Assembly (NCBI GenBank): GCA_950106755.1
Contig: OX467086.1
Span: 13,410,001 to 13,474,000, forward strand
Length of the DNA stretch: 64,000 nt
From: Climacium dendroides
Taxonomy: Eukaryota; Streptophyta; Bryopsida; Hypnales; Climaciaceae
Direction: 5' to 3'
Below are positions 1-11,149 of the stretch, in pieces. The notes under the pieces were generated by a model. The model saw only the letters and a list, made by a program, of their open reading frames with translations. It was not told where the DNA came from and searched no databases. The stretch's first letter is position 1; the number at the start of each line of letters is the position of its first letter. The position numbers and the translations under genes are program-made.

Positions 1-362
1 AAATCTAATACTTTATTTTTCAAGAATTTGCTAAGATTGACTACAAAATAAGAAGCTCCATAACTTTCACATCACTAATCCAAATGGAATGAATCAAACA
101 ACTTTCTAGATTTCTTTTGTTGCCTAGAATTTTGAAATTTTGAATTTTGAATGGTATAACTTTTGCTCATGGTCACTAATTGAAAAAAAAATTATATTTT
201 GAGAGACAATGTATTTTTTCTATTTTAAAAGAAAGTTTAAGAAAATCATGACAAAACTGAGATTGTAGGAATGCATCCAAAATCCATTTTGTCCCCATAG
301 GGACAAGGGGATTGTAGGGATTAAGGACAAGGAGGAGTCCAAGTTTCCAAAATTGTGACAAT
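1..362 (+). repeat. Dispersed repeat family C, copy 1 (cut by window edge)
   Basis: This stretch matches 3450-3898 in the same orientation. Shared blocks include the start (TTATTTTTCAAGAA), a 'CATAACTTTCAC' block, a 'CATAACTTTTGCTC' block, a 'GTGTTTTTCTAT'-like block and a 'CCCCATAGGGACAAGGGG' segment. No coding potential was seen. The copies are strongly diverged, so this is an old interspersed repeat of unknown class. Confidence 0.6.
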
Positions 363-1009
363 TTATTATAAATGAAATTTAGAATAATATTTTAATGATT
401 AATTTCAAACCAAAGATTTGATTTGAAAAATTTGATCCATGGATCATATCTATATACTAGCAAATGTTTTTCAATAAAATTTGAAACCAAAAATTGAAAA
501 ATCTTCTTAAAATGAATTGTACATCAAATATTTTTAATTTCCACAAGATTTTTTTCTCTTTGAATACAAAATCTTAAGTTCAAATTAAGATGATTTTTTA
601 AAATGTACTTATTTATGTAACTCATTTTCAAAGCGTCATTTTTTTTAAACTAAAAAAGTTGATTTTCTAGATTAGACATACTTATTCTCCATGACCTCTA
701 GAAGATTTTTAAGACAAAGTTACAAATGTAAGAGAGCTAACACAAGAATCTACAAATAATTAGATGTATGAAAAATCAAAGCTTTTGTGTGCTTGGGACA
801 TGTTTGCATTCATTCCTTATCCAAAATTTGAATGTTAGATCTCATAGGGTTAAACAAATATCTACACCACTAATGTCTTTGTCCCTCTAGCATAGAATCA
901 ATTCCATAACATTATATAACCCCTAAAGGACGGAGACACATTCGGGACAAAAATTGTCAAAAATTGACACTCTTTTAGGTTAGTGAGAGAATTTTTTTTT
1001 CAAAATTCA
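363..1009. other. AT-rich intergenic DNA, no gene seen
   Basis: The sequence is AT-rich with poly-A/poly-T runs. There is no ORF of note, no recognisable RNA gene and no clear repeat boundary. Confidence 0.6.
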
Positions 1010-1475
1010 AATGCACAAATTTGTATTAGAATACTATACGAATACATGGAATTTTTTCAAAAAACACTAATTGCATAGATTGAAAGATTATAACATTTGA
1101 AGCTTTAAAAAAAATGTTTTTTTTACCTTGCCCCAAAGAACCAACAAACTTTAATTCCTCCTAAAGTGAGATTTTTATCCTACACATGGTGATTTTCTTC
1201 ACATTTGCATCTTGTACCATCTAAGTTTAAAACCTACCATAACTTATTTCAAAATTATTGGACAAATTTTGCACACCTTGCCTAGTCTACCCAAAACATT
1301 CACAACAACATAACTTTTGATTGGGGCACCCGATCAAGAAACAGAAATTACATTTCTACTACACAGGTATAAGTTCACACCTTGTGTGTCAAAATTTGGT
1401 AAGCATCTAACCAAAATTGACTTTGTACAAACCTCCCCGAGATTTTTTTGAGTATGCTGAACAAACACTTTTTCT
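1010..1475 (+). repeat. Dispersed repeat family B, copy 1
   Basis: It aligns over most of its length with 11535-12035 in the same orientation. Common blocks include 'ATAGATTGAAAGATTATAA' versus 'TGGATTGAAAGATAATAA', 'ACATTTGCATCTTGTA', 'AACATAACTTTTGATT', and 'TCTAACCAAAATTGACTTTG' in both. Weaker relatives are visible at about 2990-3185 and 51360-51490. There are no coding features. The class is unknown. Confidence 0.65.
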
Positions 1476-1489
1476 TTCAATGAATAACC

Positions 1490-2105
1490 AAACAGTGGTC
1501 CTTCACGCATTCCATCTTGGGAAGATATTGTGCTAGGTGTCTAGGAGGGACTTATCAATTAATCCAAGGACTGCAGTTGAATGAGGAGTTACATAAAGAC
1601 AATTTGTTCATCATGTGGGTTTGTTCATCATGTGGGTTTGTTCATCATGTGGGTTTGTTCATCATGTGGGTTTGTTCATCATGTGGGTTTGTTCATCATG
1701 TGGGGTCCTTTTTGAAAAGGGACCCCTGCCTCATTGGCAAACAATGTGATGGTGTTGTCAGTGAGATCCTACTCAAGCTTCCTCACATGTAGCTTCCATA
1801 TGATCCCCAAGGGCCCTACTAAGACTAGGGCTCGGAGGATTCCTGGTCAAGTACTCCAGTGCTCCTGAACCCTAAAGCACATACAAGGCGAGGGAGGAGG
1901 CCCAATGGCAAGCGCAGTGGGACCAAGTCCAAGGACCCAAGCACTGGAGGGACCAAGCCCCACTTGGTTGCTTCATCAGTAAACAATCACAACACTAGGA
2001 CTGACTAGTTCCAACTTGGGTAGGAGAAATGTATGTACGTGCGACATCATACTTTCTATGCAGTTTTCAATTCCTTAAAAAAAAAAAGAAAAAAAAAAAA
2101 AAAAA
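1490..2105 (+). mobile_element. GC-richer island ending in a long A-tract, possible retroposed fragment
   Basis: This segment is visibly less AT-rich than its surroundings. It ends in about 29 nearly uninterrupted A residues (2077-2105), as expected of a poly(A)-tailed retroposed sequence. It contains a 17-bp minisatellite. No family protein was recognised and no convincing flanking duplication was found, so retroposition is only an inference. A gene fragment with a chance A-tract is an alternative. Confidence 0.35.
1604..1705 (+). repeat. 17-bp minisatellite, 6 tandem copies
   Basis: Six head-to-tail copies of TTGTTCATCATGTGGGT are present, perfect except for the last base of the final copy. 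The unit is not a multiple of three, so the Cys/Trp/His-rich reading frame across it is not evidence for a protein. Confidence 0.95.
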
Positions 2106-3449
2106 CCCTTTGATATTGTACCCCACTATGGAGGGAGGTCGGCAAAAATTTAATTTAAAAAAATATTAAAAGGTGAAGTTTTGGGGAAATTATTTTGAGA
2201 GAGGGATTGGAAATAAATGAATTAAGGTTTTAGATGTGGAAAATGGACTACATGTCAATTTTAGGATGATAAATTTGCCACTCTCTTAATGTTCTTGTGA
2301 TTATTTGCCACTCTCTTGTATATAATAAGGGAGTGGAAAATAATATGTATTGAAAATATAATTCATTCTATAAGCAGTTGTTGAACCATGTTTTCCAACT
2401 TTAATTAATTGTTTGGTGTGAAATGGCAACCATAATAGCCAAGTACAATACTTCATGTATTTGTTATTGTGATGTATTGCATGTTTGGTATCCAAAGTAA
2501 TTTAAGAAAAATGGTGCGTAAGTGGACATGTTAGGATCTTGCAAGAGTCCTTTTGGGAATGGAACTACATAAGTGTGTTTTTGTTGAGTCATAAGATCAA
2601 GGAACAAGTAGGATCAAGGAACTTAAGTTATATTGGAACAATTGCAAAAGTTTGAAAAAAAAATTCTAAAGTAGGATGGCCTAAAATGGACACAATTGCA
2701 ATCCTTGTATCTAGACCCAATTTTGTTTTGTTCCATGTTTATGTCATCAAAATTGTATTTAGTTTCAAAAAGAGGCAAATTGAATGTAGAATAGGGTTGG
2801 GAAGGTTGCAATTGGATTGGAGAATGACAAGTTCATGAATTCAATAAGAATGGACTAAATGATGAGTTTTCCACAATCTTCTATGGTGTGAATCTTCTAG
2901 ATTATCATTGCAATGGCGTAGGGAATTAACTCTTGAAGTCCCAAGGCCTCTTTTCCATCAAAAATTGCTCAAAATTGCCATTTCTATAGCACAGTGCAAA
3001 ATGTTAAATTTTTTTCCATATCTAACCATAGGATCTTGTATTATACTAATGTTAAAATGTGTGGCAAAAATTTTACAAACTTTGATTGTGTAGATTGCAA
3101 GATATTTGTGTGTAAAGTGAAAGAAACAATTTTTTTGTACCTTGCTCACCTACATTGTTTGGCTTTGAACCTTCATAACTTATAATTTTTGCTCTATTGG
3201 TTTTGAATTTCTGATTTTATACGATGAAGGATTGAGTTGAGAGTTTAGGATTTTTTTTAAAAAAAAACACACTTAATTTTCACTCATTAAAAAATTGTTG
3301 AATAGAGGTAGGTTCAAGATTAGAGGAAAATCTAAATTGTTAATAGCTCTAAGATGGAATTGCAAATATATACTAATCTCAATGGTGAGATTCTTCTAGC
3401 AAGAGATCTTGACCTTGGAAAACTATTTTTTTTAAATTGTAAAAATTGA
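2106..3449. other. AT-rich intergenic DNA with faint family B relics
   Basis: No gene was seen. About 2990-3185 loosely resembles family B, with an 'ACTTTGATTGTGTAGATTG' core and a downstream 'GTACCTTGCTC' block. A short direct repeat, TTTGCCACTCTCTT, occurs at about 2275 and 2304. Confidence 0.5.
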
Positions 3450-3898
3450 GGTCAAAAATGAATCCTATAAGTTATTTTTCAAGAAGATGCTATAATTGCC
3501 CAAGAAACATGATTATCCATAACTTTCACAAAACAAATTCAAATGAAATAAATCAAAACTGGCCATGTACATAAAAATATAATCTATACAAAACAAATTC
3601 TTAAAATTTTTACTTAAAATTTTTTTGTACGTTTTTTTCCATCCACCAAACTAGAAAAAGTTTTTTTTGTTCCATAACTTTTGCTCCCAAACTCCCATAG
3701 AAATAGAGATTACATTTTTGGAAAGCTAATGTGTTTTTCTATCTTTACAAAAAGATTAAAAAATCATGACCAATATTGAGACCATAGGAGCCTGCTTGAA
3801 ATTTATTTCATCCCCCAAGGGGACGATGGGACTTTAGGGGTCAGGAGAGCCACATTTGCATCCAAAATGACACAAATTGTCCCCATCATTATATACAA
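3450..3898 (+). repeat. Dispersed repeat family C, copy 2
   Basis: It matches 1-362 in the same orientation (see that entry). It includes the paired block with CCCCAAGGGGACGATGGG and the following 'GTCAGGAGAGCC' region. It is non-coding and old. Confidence 0.6.
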
Positions 3899-4184
3899 TG
3901 AGAAGCTATATGTTTTTTCTTGACCGTCTATAATATCTCTTTCTTTTAAAAAATGAGTTCACCAAAATATACATAAAATAATCCTTAATATGCCCTACTT
4001 TTGCAATTTTGAAAAAAATCCAATAAGAATAAATAAGTGCAATGATGAAAGGAACAAAAGTTAGCTATCCAACCTTATTATGAAGTCTCAAATTACATCA
4101 TATTGCCAATGAACTCCATCATGCAATGAAATTCATTCATGTGAACTCTGCCATGCATAAAGTAGGAGGTCAATAAAACACTTT

Positions 4185-4440
4185 AGCAATGTCCACACAG
4201 TGTACATTTCAAGAGGTGGATGCTTTTAGTGACCTTTTACATTTCAACTTTAGAAATTCATAACTAATTCCACAAAGCTTCAAAAAATATGAATTGACTT
4301 GAGTTAAATTCCAAATCCATTTGTTTGTCTTTTAAAATTTACTAAAAAATATTTTGAAAAGTTTAACATATTCAATTTAATTTTTAGATCATAAATAGGC
4401 ACTTTATGGACCACCTACCTTAATGAGTATGCACTCACGA
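4185..4440 (+). repeat. Dispersed repeat family D, copy 1
   Basis: It shares with 12955-13345, and with the reverse complement of 22960-23165, the ordered blocks 'GTGTACATTT', 'CATTTCAACTT', 'CATAACTAATTCCACAAAGC', a 'TTGACTTGAGTTAAATTCCA'-like block and a final 'CACCTACCTTAATG'-like block. It is non-coding. Only one side of the hairpin seen in the other two copies is recognisable here. Confidence 0.6.
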
Positions 4441-5939
4441 GTGAATGACTATTGAACCATCATATAAGTTACTACATACAAGCTTGGAATGTGATTTTTT
4501 TTCTTTTCAAGGATAGGACTAATAAGGTCATGACACATGTCTCAATGTAATAAGCATGAAAGTAGGTTGTAGTGAGCGGAAAAGTAGTTCTTGAATGATT
4601 AAAATTAGAAGAGTTTTTACATTGGGTATGGTTTAGGCCAACTTTTAGCTTCTAAAACTCATATTAATTTCAATAAAAAAAAATCACAAAAAATTGGCAA
4701 ACCTGCCATTTCTATCTTTCTATAGGGCAAAAATTTTGCATTGCCTTCTCCTGCTTCAAAACATGTAAGGAATTGCTTAAGTGGTCAACTATGGGTAGTT
4801 CTACAATATTTTAAAAGGGCCCTTCAAGCTTTGCTTTATCAAGATCTATCTATACTATTAAAATAGGTAGTTCTACCATCACTTGCCTATAACATAACAT
4901 GAATATTTTTACTTTATTTTTACTTTACTTTCATTCTCACTCTCACTTCATTTTTTCATTTTTACTATTAAATTTTTTTTGGCATACTATTTTTGTATGC
5001 CAAACAAATTTTTAAGAGAAAAACATGATGCAAAAATTGATATCACATATGATATTAACCATTAGTGCTACAAATAATTTTTCATGTTTAAATGGATACG
5101 GAAAGGAAATTTTAAAAAGAAGAATTAAAAATGGATATGAAAGGACACTACAAGAAAATAGTGTGACAAAAAAAATATCCAAATTGACACGTCCAAATTG
5201 ACAAAAAAAACATCCAAATTGATACGACTTCCTTAGAAAGATACTTTTGTAGCAATTACAAATGTCATATTAATTATGGTTGTGATAATGGCACATAGTA
5301 TACTCTATATTGATAAAACAAATGTTTATTTTGCTTTGATGCACTTTCAATAATAGTATTGTCAAACTGTAATTTAAAAGTAAGTAGTATCATTGTTGGG
5401 TCCAAACATGCTAGGTGTATTGAGGATGTTGAGTGTATTGAGGGTATGACAACAAAGGTTCAAAGGGCTTAAATGTTGGCTTAAATAAGTTTAACTTATG
5501 AAAGATTGTATTACTTGTTTGGTGACTTATTGACATTAAATTTTTTGGAAGCCAAAGTTTTAAAACTTTGAATAAAAATTTTAGGATACATTTACATTAA
5601 GGAGCAGTATTTGAAATTTGAAAAGGACAAAATAATTCCATTAAGATTAAGTGGTCAAATGACTTACTATTTTCCTATTGCCAAACTTCCATCCTAATGA
5701 GGTTAATCTTTTACTTCTCTTAATGTTAGAATATCCCCATTTGCAAATGTACTTTGATTTTGATGTGACATATTTGAGATAAGACAGTTTTTAAATAAAA
5801 TTGAAATTAATCCAACTTTTAAAAGAGTGATATCTTTAAAGTTTTTTTCATTCTTAATATCAAATTTAAAAGTTAATTTGTACATAGTAAAGTTACCTCT
5901 ACAACCAAGTTATTTGGCATTTATTTGTAGTTGATTATT
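4441..5939. other. AT-rich intergenic DNA with a 10-bp stem-loop
   Basis: No gene was seen. A perfect 10-bp inverted repeat (TTTGGCATAC, 7-nt loop, GTATGCCAAA) lies at 4978-5004. At 5146 the sequence CACTACAAGAAAATAGTGTG resembles a terminus of a CACTA (En/Spm) transposon. Short 'TCCAAATTGACA' repeats follow it. Confidence 0.5.
5146..5165 (+). mobile_element. CACTA-like transposon terminus without a clear partner
   Basis: CACTACAAGAAAATAGTGTG agrees with the terminal inverted repeat typical of plant CACTA elements. I could not assign an opposite end. TTTGTAGTG-type sequences at about 6139 and 7743 do not share a 3-bp target duplication with this one. It may be a relic or a chance match. Confidence 0.3.
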
Positions 5940-6280
5940 GTTTTTTATTTGACATAGTGTCATACATTTCTTTAAATGAAACTATTTCTTTTCCTTTTGA
6001 AGAATCAAGAAACAAAAGAGCTTTCATTTACTACAGATGAAATATTGGTTGATGGCATAGGGATAGGAAACATTCTTTTGAATGTTTGTGATTGAGCTTA
6101 GCTACAATCATTGTCCCTAGTCCATTACATGTCTTTTTTGTAGTGCAATGTCCATATTCCACCACTTATCATTTTTCAAGTAGAAGGTGATTGATTAAAA
6201 CTTGAGTGTCCTCTTTAAGTATTTCATGGTTGTCTAAATAAGTTGTAGAAAATGAATTTTGTCATTGAATCATATTATGA
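5940..6280 (+). repeat. Dispersed repeat family F, copy 1
   Basis: It matches 7560-7830 and 10450-11095 in the same orientation. Shared blocks are 'TTAGCTACAATC', 'CTTTTTTGTAGTGCAAT', 'GTGATTGATTAAAA', 'TTTAAGTATTT' and 'TGTCTAAATAA'. Inside the family a short unit (TTTTTGTAGTGCAATCTC plus 'ATGTTCCATCA') is itself reiterated one to three times. It is non-coding. Confidence 0.6.
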
Positions 6281-7061
6281 CTATCCACTATCCACTGAAA
6301 AGTGGCAAACAAATTTTGCCCATGTCTTCTTTGATTGAAAAATCTCAATAGGAAAAACATCCCTCCCTTCCAATGTCATTGGTTTAATATAAAGAAAATA
6401 GTGGCAAAAATATAAAGAAAGCATTTGATTTGCCCAATCCACCTCTCAAACTAAAACTAAAAAAAACTTTGATATGGATATTATATATGGATTACATATG
6501 GTTATAGTATAATACTATATATGGATAAGTATCGACAAGCTTATTGCCTGTTCAAGCAAATGACCCTCTCAAAATTGCAAGTGATTGAAATGAAATGTAT
6601 TAATATGGAATGTTGTCTATCTCTCTCTATAATTCCATATCAATTGCAATCTCACAACTTCATAAAAAATATAAATGGGGGGTACTAAATTATTTCACAA
6701 GCATATTTATATTCATGAATTCAAGCAAGAGCTTTTATATACACAAGTTTGTCACTATCTCATCACAAGTGGCAAACATTGCCAATACAACAATTACTAT
6801 ATGATTATTTACTACATGACAAAGACAAGTGTATAAGTACTTTTTGAAAGATTGTCTACAATAGATCTTCTATAAAGTGAACATCTATAAGCTAGTAACC
6901 TTTTTATCTTTTGGTCTTGGTCTATACACATTAAAGATGTATAAACAAGTAATAAAAGAAAAGCAACTTTCATTGATTTTGAAATGAAGATGTCGCTATA
7001 GTGAATGTGACTTCTAGCCACATTAAATGAAAGCTGAAAATGGTGGGCTAAAAGAAAAAAA
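6281..7061. other. AT-rich intergenic DNA, no gene seen
   Basis: Only short open frames are present. No conserved motif or RNA gene was recognised. Confidence 0.5.
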
Positions 7062-7269
7062 TCTTCAAATGTCATTAATCTTTAAAGTGTAGTGAATTAA
7101 TTCATTGACACTATTGATCATTCAATTTGTTTGTTGTTGATACAATAGAACTCTACACAACTTAAAATGAATGCATGCAGGTCAAAATTACATTGAGGAT
7201 TCATTGGCTAATTAGTTGAGTCAATGAATTAGTAGACACTACACTAGAAAGTCTTCAAATATCATTAAT
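7062..7269. mobile_element. Short inverted-repeat element flanked by 18-bp direct repeats
   Basis: The arms at 7086-7111 and 7218-7245 are inverted copies: AGTGTAGTG plus 'ATTCATTGAC' on the left, 'GTCAATGAAT' plus CACTACACT on the right. The pair is flanked by the direct repeat TCTTCAAATGTCATTAAT (7062-7079) and TCTTCAAATATCATTAAT (7252-7269), with one mismatch. This looks like a small MITE. The flanking repeat is longer than usual for a target duplication. Confidence 0.45.
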
Positions 7270-7364
7270 GCCCAAGCCCCTCTGTAAAGCAATAACCTTT
7301 CTAATGTAATCTTTTCCTTAGTCTTGAGGCTATTACTTTATGGAAGTTCTATTATATTGTGGTT

Positions 7365-7550
7365 GACCTTATAGAGTTTTCCAAAAAAATTGGGCCTTCC
7401 AATACAATTGATCCAACTTTAGTTAATCTAATATTATTCTTATGAAATGTCATGACATTTTATTCTATTATTTGTATTGACATGTCTTTGACTTTAACAA
7501 ATTAATTTTTGACATTCTTAATATAATGTTTGAAGTCTTTGAATGTTTAT
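7365..7550 (+). repeat. Dispersed repeat family G, copy 1
   Basis: It shares with 9105-9330 and 11155-11360 the ordered blocks for 'AAAACTCAAGGCCTCC', 'AATTTAGTTAGTCTAAT', 'AAATGTCATGACATTTTATT' and 'CATGTCTTTGACTTTAAC'. It is non-coding and same-strand. Confidence 0.6.
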
Positions 7551-7559
7551 GTTTGAGCA

Positions 7560-7830
7560 TTTTTTGCACTTAGCTATAATCCTTCTTGCAATTCTTCTTG
7601 CAATCTTTCTTTTTATTCTATCATCAACCCTTTTTATAGTAAAATCTCTATGTGCCATCATTTGTCCTTTTTGTAGAGCAATTTATCTATTCCAATGTGG
7701 GTCATTTTTATAGTGCAATCTCTTCGTTCCATCTACTATCTTTTTGTAGTGGAAAGTGATTGTTTAAAATTTATAACTATCTTCAAGTAATTTATATAGC
7801 TATCCAAATAAGTCACATAATACAAGTTTT
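7560..7830 (+). repeat. Dispersed repeat family F, copy 2
   Basis: It has the same ordered blocks as 5940-6280, with the internal 'TTTTTATAGTGCAATCTC' unit repeated about three times. It lies directly after a family G copy. G and F also lie next to each other at 10450-12260, in the opposite order. Confidence 0.6.
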
Positions 7831-9104
7831 GTAGTAGGGACTATGTAAGTAAATTTAGGAATTTTTAATAGGATTGTGTTTACCTAAAATTCTAAATCTT
7901 GATGATTTTATATAATTTTTAAAAATGATCAAGTAAAATTTTTAATTTTTGGTATAGAATATTAATTTTATCCTATATTTCATTTTTTAAAAATTTGAAA
8001 GCTATTTTTGTGTACCTTATGTTCATTATACAACATTTTGAAGCACTTGGTGGAGTCATAGGAAAATTTATGTCCAAAAATTGCACATGCAGAATGTTTC
8101 TAACATGAACATGAACGTTGACTTATCCAAAGTACTTGACATTTTGTAGGCTTTGCCTCCAATGTCCACAACGTGACCCTATCAGGGACATGCAAAGCCA
8201 TCTCTAAAACAAAATTCAAAGCAATCCCTATAGACCTACAACCAAAATGTTATTTGTTTTCCAAATCCTATACCCTAAGTGTATTCTTTAGAAGTGTGAA
8301 TCCAAAGCTTGATTATCCACAACTTTCAAAACACTTTGCATGACACATCCAAACAATCCAAAATTCAAACGGTAAGAAAGTGCAATGGTAAATACTAAAC
8401 TATCAGAGAATTAAAGCATTGAAGTGAAGCTTGTGTTGCATCCGCAATGATAAACACTGAACTACCGGAGACTATTAAAGCATGGGATTGAAGCTTGTGT
8501 TGCATTCGCAATGAAGTCAGGCCTATTCTCATCCAATAGTTTCTCATTCCTAGAGCCTTTAACAATTGAATCTACACTATAATTATAAAAATAATACAAT
8601 AAACATTAGATCCCTGGCCTAAAATAAGTTACAACTCATAAAGTTATATTCCACAGTATTATATTGTAGTCCTCACAACTTTAGATTTTTTTCTTTTTCT
8701 TTTTGGCAAGGATATTGTAAAACTTTAAAAAATCTAAAAATAAAATTATTCCCTACCCTTTGTTATTTATAAAGATCCTAAATTAGTCTGAGATGATCCT
8801 AAACTACCAGATGATGGTGGAAAGGTTTCCAAATCAAATGGTGTGGTTGCAAATTCAATACTTGGCAGTGACAAGTTGTTTATCAGACATTAAATCAGCT
8901 TCTCTACCTGACAGAATTCCCTTGTAGTGGCTTGTGTCAAAAAATATAAAGATCCTAAATTCATTATGACGATGCTACTTTATTTTCAAAGCCATGTCTA
9001 AAATTTAGGACCACCCTAATTAAAATAACCTTTCATTTAATCGCACATCTCTAGCTAGAAAAATGAGAGTGCATCTCCGAGAAAGATTGTCTATTGTTGT
9101 TGAT
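7831..9104. other. AT-rich intergenic DNA with one tandem duplication
   Basis: No gene was seen. The only structure noted is the two-copy repeat at 8379-8506, listed separately. Confidence 0.5.
8379..8506 (+). repeat. Two-copy tandem repeat, unit 62-65 bp
   Basis: Two adjacent diverged copies each end in 'GAAGCTTGTGTTGCATYC'. The first starts GCAATGGTAAATACTAAACT and the second GCAATGATAAACACTGAACT. It is non-coding. Confidence 0.85.
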
Positions 9105-9700
9105 AGTATATGAAGTGTTTCAAAAAACTTGAGGCCTCCAAATGATTAATAGAACACAACTCTATAAATTTAATTAGTCTAGTTATTATTTTTAAATGTC
9201 ATACAATCTTATTCTATCATTTCTATGGAACCAAAATAGTAATATCTCTAACTTCACCAAATTGAACAACAACATGCTTTTATAATGTTTAAATGTTTGG
9301 CAATGCTTGTCGTATAAGAGCATTAGACTTTGTTTGACATGTTGTCTTGGATTTGCATTCCCATTGGAAAAAAATAGTTTTTTTTAAACCATTTTAAAAT
9401 ATAAATATAGCCTTGATTAAACTCAACTTATTCCACTTGTTGGCCAATTAAGTATAAGTCTATCCTAAAACTGCAATCCAATGCAATTTAGAATTCCAAT
9501 TTAAATTCAAGAAGACAAAAAATCATTGTCAAAACTTAATTCATTTGATGATATTTAGAATAGATATAATTATGTCAAAAAATTTGTAATTAGTTACATA
9601 AATAATAATCTTAATAATAAGAAAACTAAGTGAGATACAAAGATAATAGAGAATTTGATAATGTGATAGTAATAACAAATTTTTCATTTAAGGTAAGGTA
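9105..9700 (+). repeat. Dispersed repeat family G, copy 2 (uninterrupted)
   Basis: It is collinear with 11150-12260. The match continues past the short core through 'TTGATTAAACTCAACTTATTCC' and, after a gap in the alignment, through 'GCAATTTAGAATT', 'AAGAAGACAA' and 'AATAATAAGAAAACTAAGTGA' (partner 'ATAATAAGAAAATTAAATGA'). The other copy carries about 0.57 kb of family B DNA at the gap, so this copy represents the empty site. Confidence 0.6.
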
Positions 9701-9934
9701 TTGTATTTGAGATACAATTTTTCTTAACTTATTTTTGCACATTATTACTATAACTACTCAAAACCACTAGGTTTGGCCCCTTGAGTTTTGTTTTGTTGTT
9801 GAAAGATTTTATAATGGAAATGTAAAAGTGAAATTTGGTAGAATATAAACTAATTATCGAGGTATAGAATTATTGTTGAAGCAACTAATGGCATATGTTG
9901 TTGTGGAGATTGGATGTTTAAATGCTAATTGTTT

Positions 9935-10320
9935 TAAAGATTCTATTGATGTTGGAATAAAAAGGATAAAAATCTTAAACTACTAGTGTTGGAAGATGGT
10001 GTGACTTAGAATTTGAGTTGATACATATTAGGGTGGAATCGTGGGTGGAATGACAAATTCTATCAATGTTCTAGGATAGGACGGATGAGAATGTGAACAA
10101 ATTTATGTTAGGAGATAAATGAAAAATTCTATTGATGTTGAAATAGGACATGTGAGAATTTGAGTGTACTCATGTTAGAAGATAGAATAGTTGAGAATCT
10201 AAGTTGACACTCATTGGGATGGGATGGAAAATTCTATCGATGTTTAGATGGAACAACTAAAAAATCTATACCAACTCATATTAGAAAATGGTATGTCTAA
10301 AAATTTGAGTTTGACTCATA
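9935..10320 (+). repeat. Degenerate tandem array, about 4 units of 70-110 bp
   Basis: Recurring block order: 'AAATTCTATYGATGTT', 'ATAGGACRTGTGAGAAT', 'ACTCATGTTAGAAGAT'. It occurs near 9940, 10053, 10122 and 10226. The units differ in length and sequence. It is non-coding. Confidence 0.6.
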
Positions 10321-10449
10321 GATTTGAAACAACAAGACTAATTTAATTTGGTTATTATACTCAAGCTAAGTCTCATATATTTTGTTGGCATACCAATTTG
10401 GTTGTTGACCTCATGCCATTAAATATAGCCTACATAATGCAATTATCTT

Positions 10450-11095
10450 TTGTTTTACATAATGTCATGTATTTATTTCCTTACATATCTATGAACCAAG
10501 CAATGAAAAAGCTTTCATACTTTTAATTATTTTACCCATGCAAGAAAAATGAATGGTTCATGCAAAATTCTAAAGGTAAAAGTTAAAATTTTTACATAAA
10601 ACCACTTGAGAACATTGTTTATAGAAGAGAAAAGTATTGTTGCAATACTATGTTTAATCATTGTATAATACATAAAACATGTTGATTTGTGAAATGTCAA
10701 TTCCATTTTGTCTTCATAAGCATACATATATTTACATATTGGTTCACACAAACCTAGGAGAATTTTTTTTAAATATATTTAAAGTAATGGAAGAAATATT
10801 TTTAGAGATAGTAATTGAGGGCACACATAGATAGAAAATAGTCTTTTAAACTTAGTTACAATCTCTCTGTGTTTCATCATTTGTCTCTCTTGTAGTGCAA
10901 TATTCATGTTCCCTCCTTTGTCTTTTTTGTAGTACAATCTCTATGTTCTATTATTTATCCTTTAGAAAGTGCAATCTCCCTATTTTATTATATATCCTTG
11001 TTTTAGTAGAGGTTGATTGATTAAAAGGGAGAGTTATTTTTAAGTATTTTATAATTATCTAAATAAAATATAAATTAAACATGAATTTTATCATG
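10450..11095 (+). repeat. Dispersed repeat family F, copy 3 (longest)
   Basis: The first part ('CATAATGTCATGTATTT', 'AAAAGCTTTCAT') matches 5940-6030. The second part (10850-11095) matches the family F core, with three internal 'TTGTAGTRCAATCTC'-type units. An unmatched piece of about 0.3 kb lies between them. Confidence 0.5.
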
Positions 11096-11149
11096 ACAAT
11101 ATAATATGACAAAGACATGTATATGTTAGATTGTTTCATTAAAAGCAAC

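Noticed and set aside
1517..1792. 91-codon frame with Cys/His/Trp repeats resembling a zinc-binding protein
   Set aside because: The Cys/His pattern comes from a 17-bp minisatellite read in shifting frames. No homologous domain was recognised.
1..3898. LTR retrotransposon with family C copies as LTRs
   Set aside because: The two copies are same-strand and about 3.4 kb apart, but no primer-binding site, polypurine tract, target duplication or gag/pol remnant was found between them. The copies lack TG...CA ends.
5146..7743. Complete CACTA element starting at 5146
   Set aside because: TTTGTAGTG-type candidate right ends near 6139 and 7743 belong to family F repeats and do not share a 3-bp target duplication with the left end.
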